Origin: an uncultured Clostridium sp.
GTDB lineage: Bacteria > Bacillota > Clostridia > TANB77 > CAG-508
Direction: 5' to 3'
Assembly: GCA_900553865.1 (NCBI GenBank)
Contig: USFC01000081.1
Span: 1 to 5,184, forward strand
DNA: 5,184 nucleotides
The first letter of the stretch is position 1; each line of letters starts with the position of its first letter. This document shows, in pieces, positions 1-4,955 of the stretch. The notes under the pieces were generated by a model. The model made no database searches and was not told the DNA's origin. It saw only the letters and a program-made list of their open reading frames with translations. The translations under genes were made by a program, and so were the position numbers.

Positions 1-1
1 A

Positions 2-574
2 TATGTGTTAGGAATAAATTTTGGACCATATAAAACTCAAGAATATTATAATAATATTTATAATATGTTAAGTGATGTTGAAGATGTATGTTTTAGAGAC
101 AAATATTCTTATAATTTATTTAAAGAATTACCAAATGCAAGACAAGCAGCAGACATAGTGTTCTCAATGGATACATCTAATATAAAAATCACAAACAGAA
201 AAAGAGCAATAATATCTATAATATCACCAAAAGACAAAATAGATGAGAAATATGAAGAAAAATATGAAGAAAAAATGTTAGAATTAATAACATTTTTAAT
301 AAAAAAAGAATACGAAATTTGTTTAATGTCTTTTTGCAAAAACGAAAATGATGAAGAAGAAATAGAAAAAATATACAACCAAATACCAGAAAATCAAAAG
401 AAAAAAGTAGAAAAATACTATTATAATGGAAATATAGAAGAAGCTTTGAAGAGATTTAAAAGACAGTGCGCTAGAAATGGAGTTATGCAAGAAGTTCGTA
501 AGAGAGAGCATTATGAGAAACCTAGTGTTAAGAGAAAGAAAAAATCAGAGGCTGCAAGAAAAAGAAAATTTTAA
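2..574 (+). CDS. Chimeric ORF: polysaccharide pyruvyl transferase fragment fused to the C-terminal part of ribosomal protein bS21 (5' partial)
   Basis: The frame is open at the left edge; the GTG at 5 is an internal codon, not a credible start. Numbering from that GTG, residues 1-57 (GINFGPYKTQEYY, then VCFRDKYSYNLF, then AADIVFSMD) read like the core of the polysaccharide pyruvyl transferase family (CsaB/WcaK-like), which adds ketal-linked pyruvate to cell-wall or exopolysaccharide sugars. Residues 66-148 continue that fold (RAIISIISPK, then a helix and strand, then YYYNGNIEEAL). From about residue 145 the protein becomes bS21 (EEALKRFKRQCARNGVMQEV onward) and ends at a normal bS21 C-terminus. 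The transferase therefore lacks its N-terminal part and everything after the GNIEEAL segment, where a GTRFH-like motif is usual. Residues 81-90 are a short EKYE duplication. As a transferase it should be inactive. A real fusion, a deletion or an assembly misjoin are all possible. Family assignment of the first part is from recognition only. Confidence 0.75.
   Translation, partial: YVLGINFGPYKTQEYYNNIYNMLSDVEDVCFRDKYSYNLFKELPNARQAADIVFSMDTSNIKITNRKRAIISIISPKDKIDEKYEEKYEEKMLELITFLIKKEYEICLMSFCKNENDEEEIEKIYNQIPENQKKKVEKYYYNGNIEEALKRFKRQCARNGVMQEVRKREHYEKPSVKRKKKSEAARKRKF
437..574 (+). CDS. rpsU: 30S ribosomal protein bS21, C-terminal 45 residues without its own start
   Basis: The last 45 codons match bS21, the small, very basic 30S-subunit protein that sits near the 3' end of 16S rRNA and helps initiation. 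Visible hallmarks are EEALKRFKRQCARNG, then EVRKREHYEKPSVKRKKK, then SEAARKRKF at the C-terminus. Family members are about 57-58 residues long, so roughly the first 12 (start codon and first strand) are absent and replaced in frame by pyruvyl transferase sequence. Codon choice changes here too: CGT, CCT, GTT, AAG and TTG appear, as expected for a highly expressed ribosomal gene, whereas the preceding part is dominated by ATA, AAA and GAA. The downstream neighbour yqeY is the usual partner of rpsU in Firmicutes, so this piece probably sits in its native place and the left part is the foreign one. No ribosome binding site or start codon for bS21 alone is visible upstream of 437. Confidence 0.88.
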   Translation, partial: EEALKRFKRQCARNGVMQEVRKREHYEKPSVKRKKKSEAARKRKF

Positions 575-586
575 TTAAAAGAAAAA

Positions 587-607
587 GGTTGGAAGTTAGA
601 GGTTGGA
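587..607 (+). repeat. Short direct repeat GGTTGGA downstream of rpsU
   Basis: GGTTGGA occurs at 587-593 and again at 601-607, with a 14-bp period. It is followed by an AT-rich stretch and a run of eight T at 627-634. The T run would suit a terminator after rpsU, but I find no convincing GC stem in front of it, so I do not call one. Confidence 0.4.
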
Positions 608-651
608 TAAACTAATAATTTTCAGCTTTTTTTTATTAAAGATTATAGAAT

Positions 652-799
652 TTAAGTATAGTATATATTATTTTTATGCCTTGGTGTCGCGACCTTCCAT
701 TTATAATATTACTAGTATGTTGGCCGCTCCAATCGCACTCGCGTAACCGCTCGTTTGGTCGACTTACGCGGCATTGCAAATAATATATACTATACTTAA
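652..799. mobile_element. 148-bp MITE-like element with 22-bp perfect terminal inverted repeats and a GC-rich core
   Basis: Positions 652-673 are the exact reverse complement of 778-799 (22 of 22 bases). The arms resume after a short mismatched bulge as ATGCC (676-680) and GGCAT (770-774). Inside lie further palindromic pieces: GTCGCGAC at 686-693, GTCGAC at 758-763, and CGCGTAA (740-746) opposite TTACGCG (764-770) around a 17-nt loop. The core 676-774 is about half G+C, against roughly 30 % or less around it. This architecture is that of a non-autonomous miniature element or large intergenic palindromic repeat. It sits between rpsU and yqeY, which are normally close together, which fits an insertion. 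No clear target-site duplication could be read in the AT-rich flanks and no transposase is present. As RNA it would fold into one long, imperfect hairpin. Confidence 0.65.
676..783 (+). CDS. Possible 35-codon ORF inside the inverted-repeat element (uncertain)
   Basis: An ATG at 676 opens a 35-codon frame that spans the whole GC-rich core and stops at TAA in the right arm. The predicted peptide begins MPWCRDLPFIILLVCWPLQS and continues with an arginine- and serine-rich tail ending in HCK. It has one hydrophobic stretch (about residues 7-18) and three cysteines. There is no Shine-Dalgarno sequence upstream, only the T-rich left arm, and its codon use (CGC, CCG, TCG) is unlike the rest of the window. 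It may be merely an open frame in a GC-rich repeat. I recognise no family and assign no function. Confidence 0.15.
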   Translation: MPWCRDLPFIILLVCWPLQSHSRNRSFGRLTRHCK

Positions 800-836
800 T
801 AATAAAATAGCTAAAAATAATAAAGGAGGAAAAAAT

Positions 837-1283
837 ATGTTAAAAGAAAAATTATTAGAAGACATGAAAGTATCAATGAGAGATAAAAAAGTAATAAGAA
901 AAAACGTTATACAAATGGTAAGAGCGGCAATATTACAAGTAGAAAAAGATAAACAAATAGACCTAAACGATGAACAAATTACAGAAATAATAGCAAAGGA
1001 ATCTAAAAAAAGAAAAGACTCATTAGTAGACTACGAAAAAAGTGGAAGACAAGATTTAATAGACCAAATAAACGAAGAAATAGCAATACTAGCAGAATAT
1101 TTGCCACAACCATTAAGTATAGAAGAAATAGAAAAAGTAGTAGAAGAAGTTATAGCTGAAACAGGAGCAAGCACAATGAAAGACATGGGAAAAGTAATGA
1201 AAGAAGCAAAAGCAAAAATAGGTCCAGCAGCAGACGGAAAAACAATAAACGAAATAGTAAAACAAAAATTAAGCAAACAATAA
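837..1283 (+). CDS. yqeY: YqeY family protein (GatB/YqeY domain)
   Basis: The 148-residue product matches the YqeY family in length and sequence from end to end. An N-terminal helical region (LKEKLLEDMKVSMRDKK, then VIQMVRAAILQVEKDK) and a central KESKKRKDSLVDYEKSGR segment lead to EEIAILAEYLPQPLS. The C-terminal GatB/YqeY-type helical domain carries ETGASTMKDMGKVMKEAKAK and GPAADGKTINEIVK. The C-terminal domain resembles the tail of the GatB/GatE amidotransferase subunits that contacts tRNA; YqeY's own role remains unsettled, and it is probably cytosolic and linked to tRNA or translation. The ATG at 837 is chosen because AAAGGAGG (822-829) lies 7 nt upstream and the family starts here; a longer reading from TTG 774 would begin inside the repeat element. 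The neighbour rpsU upstream is the common arrangement. An intrinsic terminator follows the gene. Confidence 0.93.
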   Translation: MLKEKLLEDMKVSMRDKKVIRKNVIQMVRAAILQVEKDKQIDLNDEQITEIIAKESKKRKDSLVDYEKSGRQDLIDQINEEIAILAEYLPQPLSIEEIEKVVEEVIAETGASTMKDMGKVMKEAKAKIGPAADGKTINEIVKQKLSKQ

Positions 1284-1311
1284 AAATAATGTAAAAAATG
1301 GAAATAAAAGA

Positions 1312-1343
1312 AAAATGTACAATATGTATTGTATATTTTTTTT
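1312..1343 (+). terminator. Intrinsic terminator after yqeY
   Basis: A stem of 12 pairs (1312-1323 with 1328-1339, including one G-U pair) closes a 4-nt ATGT loop. Its 3' arm runs into eight T (1336-1343). The core pairing is TACAAT with ATTGTA. The stem is AU-rich, as is the genome, and lies 29 nt after the yqeY stop codon. Confidence 0.65.
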
Positions 1344-1358
1344 ATTATGTATTATAAT
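1329..1358 (+). promoter_or_regulatory. Probable sigma-A promoter for the ymfF-ymfH operon
   Basis: A perfect TATAAT lies at 1353-1358. The -35 is weak: TTGTAT at 1329-1334 with an 18-nt spacer, or TGTATA at 1330-1335 with 17. It overlaps the 3' arm of the yqeY terminator. Transcription from here would start near 1365 and give a leader of about 110 nt before ymfF. Confidence 0.45.
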
Positions 1359-1383
1359 ATAGTACGACGTATAGCATTAAAAG

Positions 1384-1451
1384 TATTTTTTAATAAAAAA
1401 TAACACAAAAGGGACTTTATGACGCAAAAAGAAACGTCCTAAATAGCGTCA
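1384..1451 (+). promoter_or_regulatory. Structured 5' leader of ymfF with interleaved stems (possible pseudoknot)
   Basis: The leader contains an AU-only hairpin (1384-1391 with 1395-1402) and then two interleaved helices. GGGAC (1411-1415) can pair with GTCCT (1436-1440), one pair being G-U. TGACGC (1420-1425) can pair with GCGTCA (1446-1451). The order A-B-A'-B' is that of an H-type pseudoknot or of two mutually exclusive hairpins, ending 11 nt before the AGGAGG of ymfF. The stems are short (5 and 6 pairs), so chance is possible. It matches no riboswitch class I recognise. Confidence 0.3.
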
Positions 1452-1473
1452 AAAGGAAAGTAGGAGGAAGAAC

Positions 1474-2736
1474 ATGCCAGATAAAAAAGATGAAATAAAA
1501 AAAGGAATAAAATTCCACGAAATAGAAACAAATAAATTTAAAACAAATTTATTTGCCATTTTCTTAACAGTTCCATTAAAAAGAGAAACTGTAACAAAAA
1601 ATGCGCTACTTGCAGCCACACTAAGAAGAGGAACTATGGAATTCCCAACACAAGAACAAATTAGCAAAGAATTAGAAGAAATGTATGGAGCATCATTTGA
1701 TTGTGGAATAGAAAAATCAGGAGATTATCATACCTTTAAATTTTACCTAGAAACAATAAATGATGAATATTTGCCACAAAAAGAAGAACTAAGTCAAAAA
1801 TGCTTAGAACTTTTGCTTTCAATAGTATTTAACCCATATATAGAAAATGAAGCCTTTAAAGAAGAATATTTGCAAGGCGAAAAAGAAAACTTGAAACAAA
1901 TAATAGAAGGAAAAATAGACAACAAAGGAACATATACATTAGACAAAAGCATAGAAGCAATGTATAAAGGCGAGCCATATGGACTATACAAATATGGATA
2001 TGTAGAAGACTTAGAACAAATAACAGCAAAAGACCTATACAAATACTACTTAGAAGTAATAGAAAAATGCAAAATAGATATCTTTGCCTCAGGCGAAAAC
2101 ATAGAAAAACTATATGAAAAAGTAAAAGAAAATAAAAATATACAAAAACTAAAAGAAAGAACACCAGAAAAAGTAGAAGAAAAAGAAAAGAAAGAAGTAA
2201 AAATACCACAAATAATAAACGAAAGTATGGATGTAACACAAGGCAAATTAATAATAGGGCTAGACGTATTTTCAAAAGAAAAAGACGTAGACTATATAAC
2301 AATGGTATATAATGGAATATTAGGCGTAGGAGCAAACTCAAAATTATTCCAAAATGTAAGAGAAAAAGCAAGTTTGGCATATACTTGTGGTTCAAACTTC
2401 GTAAAAAGAAAACACATCATACTAATAAGAGCAGGAATAGAAATAAAAAATTATGAAAAAGCTGTAAACATTATAAATGAACAATTACAAGACATTCAAA
2501 AGGGAAACTTTACACAAGAAGACCTAGAAAATACAAAAAACTTAATATATGCAACTATAAATAATATAGAAGAAGAACAAGATACAGAAATAAGCTATTA
2601 TTTTGGACAAGAGTTGGCAGAAAAAAATATAACAACAGAAGAATACAAAGAAAAAATAAAAAAAGTAACAAAACAAGACGTAATAGAAGTTGCAAAAACA
2701 ATAAAAACAAACACAATATACTTTTTAAAAGACTAA
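1474..2736 (+). CDS. ymfF: M16 family peptidase-like protein YmfF (zinc-motif-less subunit)
   Basis: The product has 420 residues, the usual size for a two-domain M16B protein. It has no HxxEH zinc motif: the corresponding region (about residues 44-80, NALLAATLRRGT then ELEEMYGASFDCG) carries the degenerate sequence typical of YmfF. A charged linker (about 218-244, many K/E) joins the halves. The C-terminal half keeps the M16 substrate-binding Arg/Tyr pair in VREKASLAYT (R296, Y303). M16B proteins often work as a catalytic plus non-catalytic heterodimer, and ymfH next door has the missing motif, so YmfF is probably the partner subunit. NCBI-style names link the pair to EF-P 5-aminopentanol modification in Bacillus (yfmF/yfmH in some databases); that link is by name only here. 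AGGAGG (1462-1467) lies 6 nt before the ATG. No signal peptide is seen, so the protein is likely cytosolic. Confidence 0.9.
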   Translation: MPDKKDEIKKGIKFHEIETNKFKTNLFAIFLTVPLKRETVTKNALLAATLRRGTMEFPTQEQISKELEEMYGASFDCGIEKSGDYHTFKFYLETINDEYLPQKEELSQKCLELLLSIVFNPYIENEAFKEEYLQGEKENLKQIIEGKIDNKGTYTLDKSIEAMYKGEPYGLYKYGYVEDLEQITAKDLYKYYLEVIEKCKIDIFASGENIEKLYEKVKENKNIQKLKERTPEKVEEKEKKEVKIPQIINESMDVTQGKLIIGLDVFSKEKDVDYITMVYNGILGVGANSKLFQNVREKASLAYTCGSNFVKRKHIILIRAGIEIKNYEKAVNIINEQLQDIQKGNFTQEDLENTKNLIYATINNIEEEQDTEISYYFGQELAEKNITTEEYKEKIKKVTKQDVIEVAKTIKTNTIYFLKD

Positions 2737-2753
2737 AATGCAAAGAAAGGAGC

Positions 2754-2785
2754 GCATAAAAACAAATATAAATGTTATTTTATGC
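2754..2785 (+). promoter_or_regulatory. Hairpin between the Shine-Dalgarno and the probable ymfH start
   Basis: AAAGGAG (2746-2752) is the only good Shine-Dalgarno sequence in the ymfF-ymfH junction, but it lies 42 nt before the ATG at 2795. Between them GCATAAAA (2754-2761) and TTTTATGC (2778-2785) form an 8-bp perfect stem with a 16-nt loop. Folding it leaves about 10 unpaired nt between the Shine-Dalgarno and the ATG, close to normal spacing. The arrangement resembles hairpin-bridged initiation sites described in phage T4 gene 38. Confidence 0.4.
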
Positions 2786-2794
2786 AAAAAAATA

Positions 2795-4063
2795 ATGAAA
2801 GTTATAGAAAGCCTTAAAATAAAGGAAAAAATATATGAAGAAAAACTAGAAAATGGACTTACAGTCATGATAGTTCCAAAAAAAACCACCAACAAAAAAT
2901 ATGCCATATGGGGTACACACTTTGGCTCTATGGATAACCATTTTATTATGCCAGAAACCATGCAAGAAGTCTATGTGCCAGACGGAGTAGCGCACTTTTT
3001 AGAACACAAAATGTTTGAACAAGAAAATGGAAAAAATAGTTTAGACGTATTAATGGCATTAGGAGTAGATGCAAATGCATATACCACAAACAACCATACA
3101 GCATACCTATTTGAAACTACAGAAAACTTTTACGAAGCTTTAGATGAACTAATGGACTATGTACAGCATCCATATTTTACAGATGAAAATGTAGAGAAGG
3201 AAAAAGGAATAATAGGCCAAGAAATAGGCATGTATGACGATGACCCAGGATGGAGATTATACATGAATGCTTTAGACTGCTTATACCATGACAATGAAAT
3301 AAAAATAGATATAGCAGGAACGGTAGAATCTATTAGCAAAATAGACAAAGAGGTATTATACAAATGTTATAACACTTTTTATAACCCATCAAACATGCTA
3401 ATGGTAGTATGCGGAAACTTTGAACCAGAAGAAATGTTAGAGCAAATAAAGAAAAGACTAGTAGAAAAACCAAAACAAGGCGAAATAAAAAGAATTTATG
3501 CCACAGAAAAGCATGAAATTCATATGCCATACAAAGAAGAAAAAATGGAAGTAAGCAAGCCAATATTTATGATAGGCTTTAAAGACGAAATAGAAGAAAC
3601 CAACAAAGTTCAAAAACATATAGCAGTAGAAATATTGCTAAACATGTTAATAGGGAAAAGCTCACCATTATACCAAAAACTATATAATGAAGGGCTATTA
3701 ATGAGCGCACCAGATATAGACTACGAATTTTCAAACGATTACGCACATGTACTAATATCAAGCCAATCAAAAGAACCAAAAAAAATACAAGAAGAGCTAT
3801 TAAAAGAAATAAAAAGACAAAAAGAAAATTTTGACGAAGAGCAATTTAATAGAATAAAAAAGAAGGTTTACGGAGATTATGTCGCAGAATACAATGATGT
3901 GGGAGATATTGCAAGAATGATACTATCAGACTACTTTAAAGGAGTGCAAACTTTCGATTATATAGAGCAATATTCAACAGTAACTGCAGAATATACAAAG
4001 CAAATTCTACAAAAAGTTTTTGATGAGAAAAAATGCATTTTGTCAGTTATTAAAGCAAAATAG
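2795..4063 (+). CDS. ymfH: M16 family zinc peptidase YmfH (catalytic subunit)
   Basis: Read from ATG 2795 the product has 422 residues, close to Bacillus YmfH. It shows the inverted zinc motif HFLEH (H67, E70, H71), with the third ligand probably E143 in KGIIGQEIGMYDD; E136 sits seven residues earlier, as is usual in M16. Other family marks are GLTVMIVPKK, HFGSMDN, VPDGVAHFLEHKMFE, ANAYTTNNHTAYLFETT, DIAGTVESI and YNPSNMLMVVCGNF. It should be a cytosolic metallopeptidase acting with YmfF, whose gene ends 58 nt upstream. An in-frame ATG at 2738, one base after the ymfF stop, would add 19 residues (MQRKERIKTNINVIL and so on). That start has no Shine-Dalgarno and the extra residues do not look like family sequence, so 2795 is preferred, although annotation programs may choose 2738. 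A hairpin lies between AAAGGAG and 2795. No clear terminator follows the gene. Confidence 0.92.
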   Translation: MKVIESLKIKEKIYEEKLENGLTVMIVPKKTTNKKYAIWGTHFGSMDNHFIMPETMQEVYVPDGVAHFLEHKMFEQENGKNSLDVLMALGVDANAYTTNNHTAYLFETTENFYEALDELMDYVQHPYFTDENVEKEKGIIGQEIGMYDDDPGWRLYMNALDCLYHDNEIKIDIAGTVESISKIDKEVLYKCYNTFYNPSNMLMVVCGNFEPEEMLEQIKKRLVEKPKQGEIKRIYATEKHEIHMPYKEEKMEVSKPIFMIGFKDEIEETNKVQKHIAVEILLNMLIGKSSPLYQKLYNEGLLMSAPDIDYEFSNDYAHVLISSQSKEPKKIQEELLKEIKRQKENFDEEQFNRIKKKVYGDYVAEYNDVGDIARMILSDYFKGVQTFDYIEQYSTVTAEYTKQILQKVFDEKKCILSVIKAK

Positions 4064-4147
4064 CCAATTTTGCCGAAAAAGAGTAAAAAACATAAAAAAT
4101 GGACATACGAAAAAACGATAAAAAGCCTAAAAAATAGCAAGTTCCAC

Positions 4148-4181
4148 TTGACTAAAATGTAAAAATATGGTAGTTTATAAT
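4148..4181 (+). promoter_or_regulatory. Possible promoter for the spo0E-like gene
   Basis: TTGACT (4148-4153) is a good -35. A perfect TATAAT (4176-4181) follows, but at 22 nt, which is too long for sigma-A. TAGTTT (4171-4176) has the right 17-nt spacing but only a fair match. One of the two probably serves, 40-50 nt ahead of the gene. Confidence 0.4.
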
Positions 4182-4220
4182 TAACGCAAAAGAAAAAAGT
4201 AATAAAAGAGGAGGGGTTAT

Positions 4221-4394
4221 ATGTTAAACGATGAAATTTGTAAATTAAGAAACAAACTAAACGAAAGCATAGTCGCAGGAGATGATTATAGCATAACATA
4301 TAAGCTTAGCATAGAGTTAGATGAATTAATAGCTAAATACTACCGAAAAAATCAGGAAGTACAAATGAAAGAAAGTTGTGTATTAGCAGATTGA
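4221..4394 (+). CDS. Spo0E-like aspartyl-phosphate phosphatase
   Basis: This 57-codon gene is shorter than many ORF-length cut-offs. The product starts MLNDEICKLRNKLNESIVAG and then has YKLSIELDELIAKYY (residues 27-41). The S-x-x-L-D-x-L-I core (S30, L33, D34, L36, I37) is the signature of the Spo0E family, small two-helix proteins that dephosphorylate Spo0A~P or other response regulators and so hold back sporulation and related programmes. Length and the predicted antiparallel helical pair agree with the family. A very strong AGGAGGGG begins at 4209, with AGGAGG ending 6 nt before the ATG. The gene has its own terminator and a candidate promoter, so it is likely monocistronic. Which response regulator it acts on cannot be told from sequence. 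The C-terminal tail (KNQEVQMKESCVLAD) is not conserved in the family as I know it. Confidence 0.82.
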   Translation: MLNDEICKLRNKLNESIVAGDDYSITYKLSIELDELIAKYYRKNQEVQMKESCVLAD

Positions 4395-4400
4395 ATAGAA

Positions 4401-4443
4401 AGCTTTATTACATGTAAAAAATGTAGTAAAGCTCTTTTATTTT
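4401..4443 (+). terminator. Strong intrinsic terminator after the spo0E-like gene
   Basis: AGCTTTATTACAT (4401-4413) pairs with ATGTAGTAAAGCT (4421-4433) over 13 positions with one G-U pair, around a 7-nt A-rich loop. A T-rich tail follows (4434-4443). It begins 6 nt after the stop codon. Confidence 0.85.
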
Positions 4444-4452
4444 GGAAAAAAG

Positions 4453-4481
4453 TTGAAAAATGAAAACAAATAGGCTATAAT
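4453..4481 (+). promoter_or_regulatory. Sigma-A promoter of the pilin-like gene pair
   Basis: TTGAAA (4453-4458) and a perfect TATAAT (4476-4481) are separated by exactly 17 nt. The start site should fall near 4488, giving a leader of only about 27 nt. The promoter lies directly after the preceding terminator, so the pilin-like genes form their own transcription unit. I see no operator palindrome over it. Confidence 0.8.
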
Positions 4482-4514
4482 GAAAATAGAGAATAAAAAT
4501 GGAGGAAACAACAT

Positions 4515-4931
4515 ATGAAAAAAATAAAGATAGTGAAAATAGTGCAAATAATTTTACTTATTATTTTTCTATTAGGAAGCATGCAAAATGTGGTACTAGG
4601 AAAAGAGGAAGAAGGAGCGTTTGAGGGAGATAATAAAAGAATAGGAGTAATAGATACAGACAAGTATAAGCCTGGTGATTTAACAGAAGATGATTACAAA
4701 ACAGCCTTTGAAATGGGAGGTACAATAGTAAATGTATTATCAACAGTTGGTACTGTTATAGCAGTTGCAGGAATTATGATACTAGGTATAAAATATATGA
4801 TGGGAAGCATAGAAGAAAAAGCAGAATACAAAAAAACAATGATTCCATATTTAGTCGGATGTATATTTATATTTTGTATACCTAAAATAGTTTCAATTAT
4901 ATATGGAATTGTTGCAGAGGTAAACAAATAA
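4515..4931 (+). CDS. Small membrane protein of the TrbC/VirB2 pilin type
   Basis: The 138-residue product starts with a basic-hydrophobic signal segment (MKKIKIVKIVQIILLIIFLL), with possible cleavage near residue 29 (VVLG/KEEE). A polar acidic stretch (30-66) follows. Then come two membrane helices, about 69-95 (GGTIVNVLSTVGTVIAVAGI, then MILGIKYMMGS) and 109-134 (MIPYLVGCIFIF, then CIPKIVSIIYGIV), joined by a short charged loop IEEKAEYKKT (99-108). Signal peptide, two helices and a short cytoplasmic loop with the GIKYMMGS-IEEKAEYKK pattern fit the VirB2/TrbC major pilin fold of type IV secretion and conjugation systems. GGAGG (4501-4505) lies 9 nt before the ATG. A second, similar gene starts 23 nt later. 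Assignment rests on topology and the loop pattern; other small two-helix membrane proteins remain possible. No relaxase, VirB4 or VirD4 gene is in view. Confidence 0.65.
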   Translation: MKKIKIVKIVQIILLIIFLLGSMQNVVLGKEEEGAFEGDNKRIGVIDTDKYKPGDLTEDDYKTAFEMGGTIVNVLSTVGTVIAVAGIMILGIKYMMGSIEEKAEYKKTMIPYLVGCIFIFCIPKIVSIIYGIVAEVNK

Positions 4932-4955
4932 GGTGAAATAAAGAGGTGAAATAAA
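4931..4955 (+). repeat. Duplicated ribosome-binding-site segment
   Basis: AGGTGAAATAAA occurs at 4931-4942 and again at 4944-4955, a perfect 12-bp tandem repeat with a 13-bp period. The second copy, preceded by AG, supplies the Shine-Dalgarno AGAGGTG (4942-4948) 6 nt before the ATG at 4955. The first copy overlaps the stop codon of the previous gene. Confidence 0.6.

Noticed and set aside
245..274. Tandem repeat encoding EKYE-EKYE in the left ORF
   Set aside because: It is a two-copy, low-complexity duplication of A-rich codons and needs no special explanation.
575..651. Terminator after rpsU at the run of eight T (627-634)
   Set aside because: No stable stem precedes the T run; only weak pairing of A-rich and T-rich segments can be drawn.
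774..836. Upstream extension of yqeY from TTG 774
   Set aside because: The added residues come from the right arm of the inverted-repeat element; the ATG at 837 has a well-spaced AAAGGAGG and matches the family start.
1856..2395. Minus-strand open frame of 179 codons opposite ymfF
   Set aside because: It is a leucine/phenylalanine-rich shadow of the A-rich ymfF codons, with no ribosome binding site and no family resemblance, while the plus strand carries a clear M16-family protein.
2738..2794. ATG 2738 as the start of ymfH
   Set aside because: There is no Shine-Dalgarno before it, AAAGGAG lies downstream of it, and the 19 extra residues do not resemble YmfH N-termini. It is kept as an alternative in the gene entry.
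4055..4073. Hairpin GCAAAAT / ATTTTGC overlapping the ymfH stop codon as a terminator
   Set aside because: The stem has only seven AU-rich pairs and is followed by an A-rich rather than T-rich stretch on the plus strand, so it does not look like an intrinsic terminator.
3958..4299. Minus-strand open frame of 113 codons across the end of ymfH, the intergenic region and the spo0E-like gene
   Set aside because: It overlaps two well-supported plus-strand genes, has low-complexity F/L/Y-rich content and no start signals.
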